Notes: generated by a model not told the origin, from the letters alone. Shown: positions 44,644 to 52,340, numbered from the stretch's first letter. The stretch: 64,000 nucleotides of DNA from Fontibacillus phaseoli (GCF_003337355.1 NZ_QPJW01000003.1:349531-413530), one strand, 5' to 3'. Numbers and translations: made by a program.

Positions 44644-45900
44644 TCAATGAATCGCTCCCGCCTTGAGATCGCTTGCCGCCAAAGGGCCGATGCTGGCGAT
44701 GCCAAGGGAACCAGTCAGCGGATGCCGAAATATCGCCTCCGAGACAGCGGCCGCCGATACCTCTTCAATCGAACGGCGCATGGCGTCCAGCGTACGCGGA
44801 TATTTTGGATACCAGCCCGAGGTCAGTAAGGTATTCATCCTGGCAACCGTACTTTCGGAACGCATTACCATCTGCTTAATCAATTGGCCTTTGGCGGATT
44901 GCACTTCCGATTCCGTCACACCATCCCGTTCCAGACGCCGTAATTCAAGGATGATCTGTTCCAGCGCCTCCAGTGCCGACTCCTTCCGGGAACCCAGTTG
45001 AATGGTCATTAAGCCGGCGTCGCGGAAAGAAGTGAGGCTACTGCGAATCTGATAAACGAGCCCCCGGCGCTGCCGGATCTCCTCATACAGCCGGGAACCG
45101 TCCCCGCCGCCGATAATCTGAACCAAAACGGCGAGTGGAAAAAAATCATCATCGTCATACGGAACACCGGGAATTCCCAGCGTCAAATACGCTTGATTGG
45201 CTTCGCGTTCCCTGGCGACGATTCCCGGCGTCCACAGTGGCGCAAGGGCAGACGGGAAGCCGGTTACCGAGAAGCGGTCTTTCCATTTTTCCTGGCAATC
45301 GTAAAGCAGTTCATCCAATTGAGCTTCATCGTAATTTCCGACAATAGCGAGTACACAGTTGGCGGGTTGATATAACCGCTCATACACGTTTCGAACAATC
45401 TGCGGGTCCAGCGTGCCGTAGCCATCGCTTCGGCCATACGCCGACCTGGCAATCGGCTGCGTTCCGCCCATGGCTTGTCTGAGCAGATCGGCCGTACACG
45501 CCTGAGGCTCATTTTCACGAGCCGCGGCCTGATGAGCCGCCAGGGATCGAAACGCGGCAAAGGAACGCTCCTGCAAGCCCGGTGCTGATACCGCTTGAAG
45601 CAACGTCCGCAGCATCTGCGCAAAATATGGAGCGAGCGCCGTGGCCCAATATCGGGTCCACTCGATGTTCGGAGCGGACTTTTTGTGGATTCCCAGGTCG
45701 GCCAGCTCTGCGGACAAACCGTCCCAAATCCAATATTCAAGTATCCTCGAACTACCTAGTTCACCCGGTTCTTCCAGCCTCGCGCCAGCCCCTGTCAGCA
45801 AACCGACCGAAACCGTCTCAACATCGGCCTGTGGCATCGCGATTACGGTTAATCCGTTAGTCAACCGCCGCAAGGATAAGTCGCTTTTTTCCATGGCCAT
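44644..45900 (-). CDS. M16 peptidase-like protein, catalytically dead partner subunit
   Basis: 418-residue M16-fold protein that starts like its neighbour (LTNGLTVIAMPQADVETVSVGLLTGAGARLEEP) but has RILEYWIWDG where HxxEH should be, so it lacks the zinc ligands. The second half keeps GIPGVPYDDDDFFPLAVLVQIIGGGDGSRLYEEIRQRRGLVYQIRS, the Arg/Tyr pair that contributes to substrate binding in M16 heterodimers. Stops 12 bp before the active subunit, consistent with an obligate heterodimer. ATG 45900 or the ATG two codons later are equally plausible starts. Confidence 0.9.
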   Translation of the reverse strand: MAMEKSDLSLRRLTNGLTVIAMPQADVETVSVGLLTGAGARLEEPGELGSSRILEYWIWDGLSAELADLGIHKKSAPNIEWTRYWATALAPYFAQMLRTLLQAVSAPGLQERSFAAFRSLAAHQAAARENEPQACTADLLRQAMGGTQPIARSAYGRSDGYGTLDPQIVRNVYERLYQPANCVLAIVGNYDEAQLDELLYDCQEKWKDRFSVTGFPSALAPLWTPGIVAREREANQAYLTLGIPGVPYDDDDFFPLAVLVQIIGGGDGSRLYEEIRQRRGLVYQIRSSLTSFRDAGLMTIQLGSRKESALEALEQIILELRRLERDGVTESEVQSAKGQLIKQMVMRSESTVARMNTLLTSGWYPKYPRTLDAMRRSIEEVSAAAVSEAIFRHPLTGSLGIASIGPLAASDLKAGAIH

Positions 45901-45920
45901 CGCTCCCTTAAAGTAATGGA

Positions 45921-45951
45921 GAAAAAAGGACCTCCCTGTGAAGAAAGGTCC
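45921..45951 (-). terminator. read-through terminator after the precursor gene
   Basis: Minus strand GGACCT / AGGTCC stem (45951-45946 and 45933-45928) followed by TTTTTTC, 11 bp after the small peptide's stop and 20 bp before the M16 gene. A leaky terminator at this place is common in RiPP operons and gives excess precursor over enzymes. Confidence 0.7.
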
Positions 45952-45961
45952 CCTCCGCCGG

Positions 45962-46105
45962 TCAGATTACCCGCCAGGCAATCAGCGACAGCTCGCCCAA
46001 ATCCACAATATCCATGTAATCCACAGCCGAAAGCAGGTCGCACTCTTTCATTTCGGATAATGAAGCCCTAGCCGTTTCCAACAGCAATTCTTTAGTTTGT
46101 TCCAT
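45962..46105 (-). CDS. 47-residue candidate RiPP precursor peptide
   Basis: Small acidic peptide between the PqqD-like carrier and the peptidases. ATG 46105 is preceded by AAAGGAGGTGAGATC, one of the strongest ribosome sites in the window. N-terminal ~25 residues form a helical leader (KELLLETARASLSEMKE), the rest a hydrophobic/acidic core with DYMDIVDLGELS and the end LIAWRVI. Tyr30, Trp44 and acidic residues at 29, 32, 35 and 38 are candidate modification sites. It has only one Cys (22), so sactipeptide chemistry is unlikely. No GG cleavage site. No similar precursor is known to me. Confidence 0.82.
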   Translation of the reverse strand: MEQTKELLLETARASLSEMKECDLLSAVDYMDIVDLGELSLIAWRVI

Positions 46106-46136
46106 GATCTCACCTCCTTTCCCAATCGAGAAAGAA

Positions 46137-46427
46137 TTAGTTAGAAATCGTAACCAGTTTTCGTTGCTCCAGTCGCTCCAGGAGTTTCCAGACCGCCATC
46201 TTTCCTTCTTCACAGCCCAAAGCGGGTATTTCTTCGGAAGCGATCGACGCCAGCTTATCAACCTCGCATGAATATTCGCATAATTTCAAAATGGCATGGG
46301 CAACGGGCTGCAGTAGATGAATCTCATCCGTCGCAGGATTGTAAACAATGAATTTCCGGTTCTCCTCTTTGCGGGTAACCACTCCCGGAGTCCGGCTAAC
46401 AACACTGTTACAGTTGATATTGCTCAT
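46137..46427 (-). CDS. PqqD-like peptide carrier (RiPP recognition element)
   Basis: 96-residue winged-helix PqqD-family protein that binds leader peptides and brings them to radical SAM enzymes. Seen: SRTPGVVTRKEENRKFIVYNPATDEIHLLQPVAHAILKLCE with the typical Leu-x-x-hydrophobic helix, then VWKLLERLEQRKLV. ATG 46427 follows AGGAGG; the GTG just before is less well spaced. 12 bp after radical SAM 1 and 31 bp before the precursor. Confidence 0.9.
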   Translation of the reverse strand: MSNINCNSVVSRTPGVVTRKEENRKFIVYNPATDEIHLLQPVAHAILKLCEYSCEVDKLASIASEEIPALGCEEGKMAVWKLLERLEQRKLVTISN

Positions 46428-46439
46428 CACGTTTTCCTC

Positions 46440-47477
46440 CTAAAGTGCCGCGGCGGTTTCCGGTACGATCCAGCAATACGGATCGCCGAGCGCCGGGTCT
46501 CCATAATAGGCCAGAGAGGCCGAGCGGCAGCCGCCGCAAACAAATTTGTGCTCGCAAGTTCCGCAATTCCCCTCGGTTTTGGACTTGCGATCGCGAATGC
46601 CGGCAAGCAGCGGGGAATGATTCCAAATCTCGTCAAACGTAGATTCCCTCAGGTTTCCTGCCGCCATAGGCAGGGTTACGCACGGGGTTACATTGCCTTC
46701 AACCGTAATCCTCGCCGTTACCCGCCCGGCTCCGCAGCCGATGTACATAGCGCCTTCTTTCGGCGGCAGCATCAAAGCGACCCGGCAGTCATGCCAATAA
46801 ATTTTCATTCTGCCGGCGTATTCCTTCTGCATCTCGATCCAATCCTCGATCACACCCTTTAATTCCTCCGGCGACAAAGCCAAGTCTCGGTCCCCCCGGC
46901 CGGTCGGAATAAATTCCGACAGATTCGCTCCGTTCGCCCCAAGCTCCGCCGCCAGCTTCACTACGTTTCTGCCGTCCCGGAAATTCAGCTTCGTGGGCGT
47001 ATAGCCGACGGTCACGCTGATTCCATTACGGACCAGGCATGCCACGGCCTCTACCGCTTTGTTAAACAAGCCCGGCACTCCGCGGACCTGTTCATGCACC
47101 TCCGCCGTCGCGCCGTCGATGCTGACGCAAACGCCCTGAATTCCCGCTTGCTTCAGTTTTCCGCACATCGCGTCGTTAATGACCGCTCCGTTCGTACCGA
47201 CCGACACCATCATCCCGCGCTGACTTGCACGTGAAGCGATCTGCATCCAATCGGGGCGCAGTAGCGCCTCGCCTCCGGACAGTCCCAAAATCAAAACGCC
47301 GGCATCCGCAAGTTGATCTACTACGGACAATGCCTCCTCCGTTGAGAACTCCATCGGATGGGCTTGCCCGGCTCCGGAATAACAATGCACACACTTTGCA
47401 TTGCACCGCAGCGTAATTTCCCATACCAGGTAGAAAGGGGCTTTAAATTCGTCTTGAATCGTTGCAAGCACACTCAC
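46440..47477 (-). CDS. radical SAM/SPASM peptide-modifying enzyme 1
   Basis: About 345 residues, first gene of the RiPP-type operon. [4Fe-4S] motif CNAKCVHC near residue 25, LGLSGGEALLRPD, CVSIDGATAEVHEQVRG. SPASM Cys set: CGAGRVTARITVEGNVTPC, CGTCEHKFVCGGCRS and a final YC in DPYCW. GTG 47477 is the likely start since GGAGG lies eight bases upstream; ATG 47483 is only two bases from it. Paralog of enzyme 2 in the same operon; two enzymes imply two distinct modifications or two sites. Confidence 0.92.
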   Translation of the reverse strand: MSVLATIQDEFKAPFYLVWEITLRCNAKCVHCYSGAGQAHPMEFSTEEALSVVDQLADAGVLILGLSGGEALLRPDWMQIASRASQRGMMVSVGTNGAVINDAMCGKLKQAGIQGVCVSIDGATAEVHEQVRGVPGLFNKAVEAVACLVRNGISVTVGYTPTKLNFRDGRNVVKLAAELGANGANLSEFIPTGRGDRDLALSPEELKGVIEDWIEMQKEYAGRMKIYWHDCRVALMLPPKEGAMYIGCGAGRVTARITVEGNVTPCVTLPMAAGNLRESTFDEIWNHSPLLAGIRDRKSKTEGNCGTCEHKFVCGGCRSASLAYYGDPALGDPYCWIVPETAAAL

Positions 47478-47483
47478 AAGCAT

Positions 47484-47975
47484 ATCCTCCTTCCGTCAGA
47501 TGACTGCCGTATATTTCCTGTTTTTATCCAATATGTCTCTAACTGATTTCAAAGTAACACGCCTAACTTTTCCGCTCATCGTCCATTTGAAGTAGATGGG
47601 GATAAAAATATACAAAAATAAACAAGTACTGTGGAGAATGAAAGATACGCGATAACGAAATGGCGGGTTAATCAACCGGGATTATTCGGGGACGAAGATG
47701 TGCCGGGGTAGACGGTAATGGGCAAGATAAAGTTTGCTAGGGCGTAAGCAATAATGTGCAAAACGAAGTTGCAGAGACGAACTTGGTAATGTGTTTGAAC
47801 GAGGAAGGGGTCGGTAACGGGATAATATGCAAAATCTATAATATGCGGACATAACACAGCCCCATAAAATGGGGCTTTAGGGGCTGTAGGCTGCTTAAGT
47901 TCTTACTCGTTAACTCGTCGCGCCAACTATTCAGTTACTCTACACGGGCGTGAGACGGACGGAATATCGCATATT
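47484..47975. other. gene-free region upstream of the RiPP-type operon
   Basis: The part next to 47484 must hold the operon promoter; AT-rich DNA (ATATTGGATAAAAACAGG on the minus strand) is present but no confident -35/-10. From about 47640 the sequence is degenerate purine-rich repeat-like DNA with phrases such as GGTAATGGGCAAG and AATATGCGGAC that recur near 48490. The short GCCCCAT / ATGGGGC hairpin is at 47860-47873. Confidence 0.4.
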
Positions 47976-48115
47976 TCTAGCGGACACCAGAGACCTTAAA
48001 TACGCCCAAATGGCAGTTTTCCAGCCAATTATGAGCGAAAAAAGGTCTCCTGTGTCCGTTAGCCGCTCAGAAGTCCAGATTTGCTTATTTTAACGGCTCC
48101 TGTGTCCGTTAGAAT
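47976..48115. repeat. TAACGGACA-type interspersed repeat, locus B
   Basis: Contains CGGACACCAGAGACCTTAAA .. GGTCTCCTGTGTCCGTTAG and a further TAACGGCTCCTGTGTCCGTTAG. The central 110 bp is nearly identical to locus C 670 bp away. The left border is mutated (CTAGCGGACACC). Confidence 0.75.
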
Positions 48116-48259
48116 TCCCAACTGATGCGGGAACGTTTAGCAAGACAAAAAAAGTTGATTAGGAAACTAATCCTGGGGGAAACGTCGCAATTTGGCATGC
48201 AGAAAAGGGACACAGGCGGTGGTGTGCAAGCCAAAGTTTACGGGGCGAGTGTGGTAAGT

Positions 48260-48430
48260 TGCAATAACGAGTCTACTGTGACGTACGGGGGAAATCACAA
48301 TGCGAATTCTACTGTGACCAACCTGGTGTTTTGCAGTTGCGGATCTACTGTAATGTACGGTGTATTTGTAGTAGCAAATCTACTGGGCAGAACACGGTAA
48401 TTTGCATTAGTGGATCTACTGAGCCAAACG
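48260..48430. repeat. degenerate 36-bp tandem array (TCTACTG core)
   Basis: TCTACTG begins at 48272, 48308, 48344, 48379 and 48415, spacings 36, 36, 35 and 36 bp. Each is preceded by a TGCA/GCGA-like phrase. Sequence between cores has drifted. A plus-strand frame runs through with a 12-residue period but lacks a ribosome site and is not called a gene. Confidence 0.7.
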
Positions 48431-48587
48431 TGTAAACACAGGAACGAAGTTAGCAAGACGTGCAAGTACTCATTAGCAGCAGGGACAATAATATGCGGAC
48501 AACAAAAAGTAGCCCCATAAGGAAAGGTACGGGCTTCTTCACCACTCATTGGGTTACTTCACGGGTACCGGGCAGACTACAGTAAGA

Positions 48588-48776
48588 TCTAACGGACACC
48601 AGGGACGTTAAACTACCCGGAATGGCTCCCCACAAATTCTAACGGACACCAGAGACCTTAAATACGCCCAAATGGCAGTTTTCCAGCCAATTATGAGCGA
48701 TTAAGGTCTCCTGTGTCCGTTAGCCGTTCAAAAGTACGGATTTGCCTCGTTTAACGGCTCCTGTGTCCGTTAGAGT
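48588..48776. repeat. TAACGGACA-type interspersed repeat, locus C
   Basis: Nested inverted repeats: outer TCTAACGGACACCAGGGACG / CTCCTGTGTCCGTTAGAG, inner TAACGGACACCAGAGACC / GGTCTCCTGTGTCCGTTA. The inner part is shared almost exactly with locus B. Confidence 0.78.
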
Positions 48777-48868
48777 TATTGCTGCGGCAAATGGTCGTAG
48801 GAACGCAACACACCGAAGGTTAAATGCATCCCAATTAAAACCTCAAAAGCATTGCGACAACATAAAGC

Positions 48869-48958
48869 TAAATACCGCAATAGCGAAACACTAAATACCG
48901 CCATAGCGAAACACTGAATACCGCGACAGCGAAATGCAAAGTGCCGCGACATCGCGAT
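48869..48958. repeat. 23-bp tandem array
   Basis: Three to four copies of TAAATACCGCAATAGCGAAACAC with progressive decay toward the LuxR gene end. Period 23 bp. Confidence 0.7.
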
Positions 48959-49000
48959 AAAGTAATAGCCCGCCTATGGCCTATTCCAGCAACTTTAACC

Positions 49001-49618
49001 TCAGCCTTCGCTTTCCAAAGGAAGTTTGGCATATTCCCCCATGGCCAGGGAAACGGCCTCCGTCCTTTTGTGGACGCCTAGTTTACTTAGCACATTGCGG
49101 ATATGGGTGCGTACCGTGTTGTAGGTGATGCTCATCCCGGAAGCGATTTCTTCCGTCGAGTACCCCTGGCACATATACTTTAAAACCCGCATCTCACTGG
49201 GAGTCAGTCCGAAAGATGGCCTTACCCCCTGCACTCGCTCCAGCACCACATGAACCACCCGATCCGACAATTCCGATCCCCGGCTGATAAATACTGTTTT
49301 GGATACGGGAATGGCCCGGCTGCGGACATTCAAATAGACATGGCGCTTTCCCAGATAACTGCCCATCGTTTTGGCAGCCTGATGGATCGGGCAATCCTGA
49401 TCGCAAACGCAGCGGCCCCGGGTATCGCAAAACAGGGAAAGTTCCCTGCACGGGATGCCGAGCGTTTTGGCGGCTCCGATCCCGGTCATCTGCTCCATCC
49501 CCCCGTTCCAAGCGAGAATGGTTCCCTTCGAATCGATTTCAAAAGCGGAATTCGACAATTTCTTGATCCAGACAACTGAGTCCCTGAGGTGTTCCTCTTG
49601 GCCGGCAGAGTTTATCAT
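49001..49618 (-). CDS. PAS-domain LuxR-family regulator with Cys cluster
   Basis: 205-residue one-component regulator. Residues 20-120 form a PAS sensor (NSAFEIDSKGTILAWNGGMEQMTG) that carries a CDTRGRCVCDQDCP cluster near 64-77, four Cys that could bind a metal, an Fe-S cluster or sense redox. The C-terminal LuxR/NarL helix-turn-helix (LTPSEMRVLKYMCQGYSTEEIASGMSITYNTVRTHIRNVLSKLGVHKRTEAV) is complete. ATG 49618 follows GAGGAG. It points toward the RiPP-type operon 1.5 kb downstream, making it the nearest candidate regulator; not proven. Confidence 0.85.
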   Translation of the reverse strand: MINSAGQEEHLRDSVVWIKKLSNSAFEIDSKGTILAWNGGMEQMTGIGAAKTLGIPCRELSLFCDTRGRCVCDQDCPIHQAAKTMGSYLGKRHVYLNVRSRAIPVSKTVFISRGSELSDRVVHVVLERVQGVRPSFGLTPSEMRVLKYMCQGYSTEEIASGMSITYNTVRTHIRNVLSKLGVHKRTEAVSLAMGEYAKLPLESEG

Positions 49619-49774
49619 ATTCTCACTCCTCGCGTTGATCCCGCTCTTTAACTATTTCGGACAGACCTGGCTTGGTTAAACCCTTTATTTGTTTCATGAT
49701 AACAATTTTTTACTATATAAGGAAGGGGTGGAAAAAGAGGGATTCTGTCGAAAAATGCGCGTGCAGAGTCCGCA

Positions 49775-49826
49775 ATCGAAAAAAGAACATTCAGCTCCCA
49801 CCACATGCGGGAGCCAAAAGTTCTTT
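49775..49826 (-). terminator. terminator of the SDR gene
   Basis: Minus strand AAAGAAC..GGCTCCCGC / GGGAGC..GTTCTTT long hairpin (outer arms 49826-49820 and 49788-49782) followed by TTTCG. 23 bp past the SDR stop. Confidence 0.85.
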
Positions 49827-49849
49827 AGGATATATGTCAATTATATGAA

Positions 49850-50617
49850 TCAGATCGCCGGCATCACGTTGCCGCCATTCACCGGAATATACGCTCCGGT
49901 AATAAAGCCCGCTAAATCCGACGCCAGAAAAGCAACCGCATTCGCGATATCCTGATCCTCGCCTCTGCGTTTTAAAGGTACTTGATTCACGTAAGAGGCA
50001 TCATTCAGGTCGTCCGCGCCGCGATCTTTTTCGCTGATCGTCCATCCCGGAGCAACCTGATTCACGGTAATCTGATGCGCACCGACCTCTTTGGCCAGCA
50101 CGCGATACAAGCCGTCCATTCCACGCTTGCCTGCCGTATAGGCGGATTGGTTGGGAAAGTTTTGCATCGCGCACTCGGTATTGATGCCGATCATCCGACC
50201 TCGGCCCTTTTCGATCATAGCCGGTATAAAAGCTTTGGCCAATAAGACATTCTGCATGACGCAGGACTCAAACTGGCTGACATAATCTTCCGGCGCCTGT
50301 TCCAGAACAGAAGTCCAGCCGTATTGTACGACGGCATTCGCGACCACGATATCGGGATCGCCAAGCTGCTCACGAATCTGCTCCTTCATACTCTCGATCT
50401 GCTCTTTTTTCGTGATATCGCCTTGGACGATCATGGCTTGTCCCCCGGCTTCTTCGATCTCCTGGAGCAGTTCACGTGCTTTGGCTGCATTACTCATATA
50501 ATGGATGGCTACTTTCGCTCCGCACTGAGCCAACGTCCGGGTCATGACCCTGCCAAGCTGCCCTGTGGCTCCGGTAACCAGCGCGATTTTCCCCGTTAAA
50601 TCGATATTCAACATCAT
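49850..50617 (-). CDS. short-chain dehydrogenase/reductase (FabG-like)
   Basis: NAD(P)-dependent oxidoreductase of 255 residues. Cofactor site TGATGQLG near residue 16, VANAVVQYG, catalytic Tyr/Lys in SAYTAGKRG, and the C-terminal ASDLAGFITGAYIPVNGG. At the place of the usual catalytic Ser (13 residues before Tyr) the sequence has Thr (GINTECAMQ), which may still work but is atypical. ATG 50617 follows GGAGACC. Single gene with its own terminator; substrate unknown. Confidence 0.88.
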   Translation of the reverse strand: MMLNIDLTGKIALVTGATGQLGRVMTRTLAQCGAKVAIHYMSNAAKARELLQEIEEAGGQAMIVQGDITKKEQIESMKEQIREQLGDPDIVVANAVVQYGWTSVLEQAPEDYVSQFESCVMQNVLLAKAFIPAMIEKGRGRMIGINTECAMQNFPNQSAYTAGKRGMDGLYRVLAKEVGAHQITVNQVAPGWTISEKDRGADDLNDASYVNQVPLKRRGEDQDIANAVAFLASDLAGFITGAYIPVNGGNVMPAI

Positions 50618-50860
50618 TGCAATGGTCTCCTCTCAATCCTGTAGATGGGACAGGTTTATAAATGCTGCGTTATTTAAATTCTGCAAAAAGGGCTTCAATC
50701 CCTGCACCAAAGCCACCCACCTCCATTTTATTCATCACATTTTGTAATTTATAATAACTATTTTGCAATATATATATTGCATTTTGATGATTATATTATT
50801 ACAATCAAATAGTAAGCTCACTTAAAAAGGATTCTCTTTCACTAGAAAGGAGTTTTAAAG

Positions 50861-51376
50861 ATGATGAAGTGGTTTGGTAAAAACAGGCTCGACGATGAGC
50901 GCATTCTCCACCTTAAGAACAAGATTTTTAGAGAGGCCTTCATTCTGATCATGGTTATATGTAATTTTTCCTTACTTTTGAAATTACTTGTGTTCCGGAG
51001 CGATCTGGAGTCCGTTATAACCGAGCTTGTGATCGTAACGGCGGCCAGCCTGTATTACAGCATCCGAACCGTAACGCTCGGGATCTATTCAGAACAGATA
51101 GAAGCCCATGACAGCCGGAGTAAAGTACCGTATAGTCGCAAAAACATTTTGTCCGGTCTCGGCACGGGCATGGCGATCTCCTTATTCTTTGGCATCCGTA
51201 GTGCGATTCTGTATGGAGACGGCCAATTTTCGACGCAGGCCTGGTATTTCTTTATTGTCTTTGCCGTCTCACTCATGATCTATCTGCCGTTCTTTATCGG
51301 AATTCTTGCCGTCACTCATTCTCTAGCCAACAAGGCAAGCAAGAAAGTTTCCGATGATGACTTGCTGGATTCTTGA
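50861..51376 (+). CDS. small membrane protein (DUF6773-like) paired with XRE regulator
   Basis: 171-residue protein with four helices in two pairs (EAFILIMVICNFSLLLKLL, VITELVIVTAASLYYSI, GMAISLFFGIRSAIL, AWYFFIVFAVSLMIYLPFFIGIL) separated by a charged loop. Starts ATG 50861 behind AGAAAGGAG. No catalytic motif. Such proteins are regularly encoded just before a tiny XRE repressor, as here; a sensor or signalling role is a guess. Confidence 0.7.
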   Translation: MMKWFGKNRLDDERILHLKNKIFREAFILIMVICNFSLLLKLLVFRSDLESVITELVIVTAASLYYSIRTVTLGIYSEQIEAHDSRSKVPYSRKNILSGLGTGMAISLFFGIRSAILYGDGQFSTQAWYFFIVFAVSLMIYLPFFIGILAVTHSLANKASKKVSDDDLLDS

Positions 51377-51399
51377 AGAAAGGGGCCGGAAAATATCGC

Positions 51400-51594
51400 A
51401 TGAAAAATCTTAAATTAAAAATGGCCCGGGTAGAAAAGGATCTGTCCCAGGATGAATTGGCCCAGCTTGTGGGCGTGTCCCGACAAACGATCGGACTCAT
51501 CGAACTTGGCAAGTACAACCCGTCGCTCAGTTTATGCATCGCTATTTGCAAGGCGTTGTCCCGAACGCTCAACGATCTGTTTTGGGAAGACTGA
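51400..51594 (+). CDS. XRE-family small DNA-binding protein
   Basis: 64-residue stand-alone helix-turn-helix: MARVEKDLSQDELAQLVGVSRQTIGLIELGKYNPSLSLCIAICKAL is the complete five-helix Cro/cI-type fold. An in-frame TTG (51373) overlaps the stop of the membrane protein as TTGA and is an alternative start; ATG 51400 is used because it begins at the usual MKNLKLK. Two-gene operon with the membrane protein. Confidence 0.87.
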   Translation: MKNLKLKMARVEKDLSQDELAQLVGVSRQTIGLIELGKYNPSLSLCIAICKALSRTLNDLFWED

Positions 51595-51639
51595 AATCTC
51601 CGGGTTTTATCTTCCCTTGTGAGGAAAATTTATAAACAT

Positions 51640-52263
51640 TTACAATTGCAACAATTCCAGAAGTTCCTCAGGACGCGATAATTTGTATCGGGCCGGAATG
51701 ATTTCGTGATTTTTGCAGCCCCACAGGGCAAGGGCAAAATCGACTCCCGCATCTCTGGCGCATTCAAAATCATAAATCGTGTCGCCGATATAAATGGAGC
51801 TTTGGGGGTCCGAACCCGAAATCTCCAGGTATTTTAACAGGGGCTCCGGGTGGGGCTTGTGTTTTTCGGTATTCTCTGCAATGACCTTATAGGTTAAATA
51901 CTCCATCAGCCCGAACGGCATAAAGTCATCCTTCAATTCCTCGCCCGTTTTTGAGGTGACTATTCCCTGCTTGAGTTTTCTTCGTTTTAGCGTTTGTAGA
52001 ACTTGGGAAATTCCGTCAAATACGCTCACGGTGGAATAGAATTCCTTCATGTACTCATTCCACCGGTCATTGGCTTCTTCAACATTTTGAATGCCTAACT
52101 GGGGTAGCGCCACAGCTCCTGGGATACCGAGCACAAAAGTTAAATCCCGCTTCTCCATCGCCATCCCGTAATCGGTGTTCAGCATTTTTTGCAGCGATCC
52201 CAGAACGGCACGTTCCGTATCGATCAATGTGCCGTCTACATCATAAATAATGGATGTGTACAT
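51640..52263 (-). CDS. HAD-superfamily hydrolase (phosphoglycolate phosphatase-like)
   Basis: 207-residue HAD subfamily IA phosphatase: motif I YDVDGTLIDTE, motif II VTSKTG, motif III Lys in KHKPHPEP, motif IV YIGDTIYDFECARDAG. A helical cap lies between motifs I and II. Small-molecule phosphatase; substrate not predictable. The gene is 77 bp downstream of the LacI regulator on the same strand and possibly co-transcribed. Confidence 0.87.
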   Translation of the reverse strand: MYTSIIYDVDGTLIDTERAVLGSLQKMLNTDYGMAMEKRDLTFVLGIPGAVALPQLGIQNVEEANDRWNEYMKEFYSTVSVFDGISQVLQTLKRRKLKQGIVTSKTGEELKDDFMPFGLMEYLTYKVIAENTEKHKPHPEPLLKYLEISGSDPQSSIYIGDTIYDFECARDAGVDFALALWGCKNHEIIPARYKLSRPEELLELLQL

Positions 52264-52340
52264 TTATTTTCAACCTCCCGTTACTGGCATGCCTTAGAAC
52301 CGATTCCAGCATAAAAGATGAAATGGATTTCAGGTCAACC

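Noticed and set aside
45962..46105. Sactipeptide or lanthipeptide precursor
   Set aside because: Only one Cys is present and no lanthionine synthetase is encoded nearby; other radical SAM chemistry is more likely.
48125..48400. 91-residue plus-strand frame with a 12-residue periodicity
   Set aside because: The periodicity follows from the 36-bp DNA repeat; no ribosome site and odd composition. Treated as non-coding.
47976..48776. Insertion sequence with terminal inverted repeats
   Set aside because: Inverted repeats exist but no transposase frame lies between them; classed as an interspersed repeat family.
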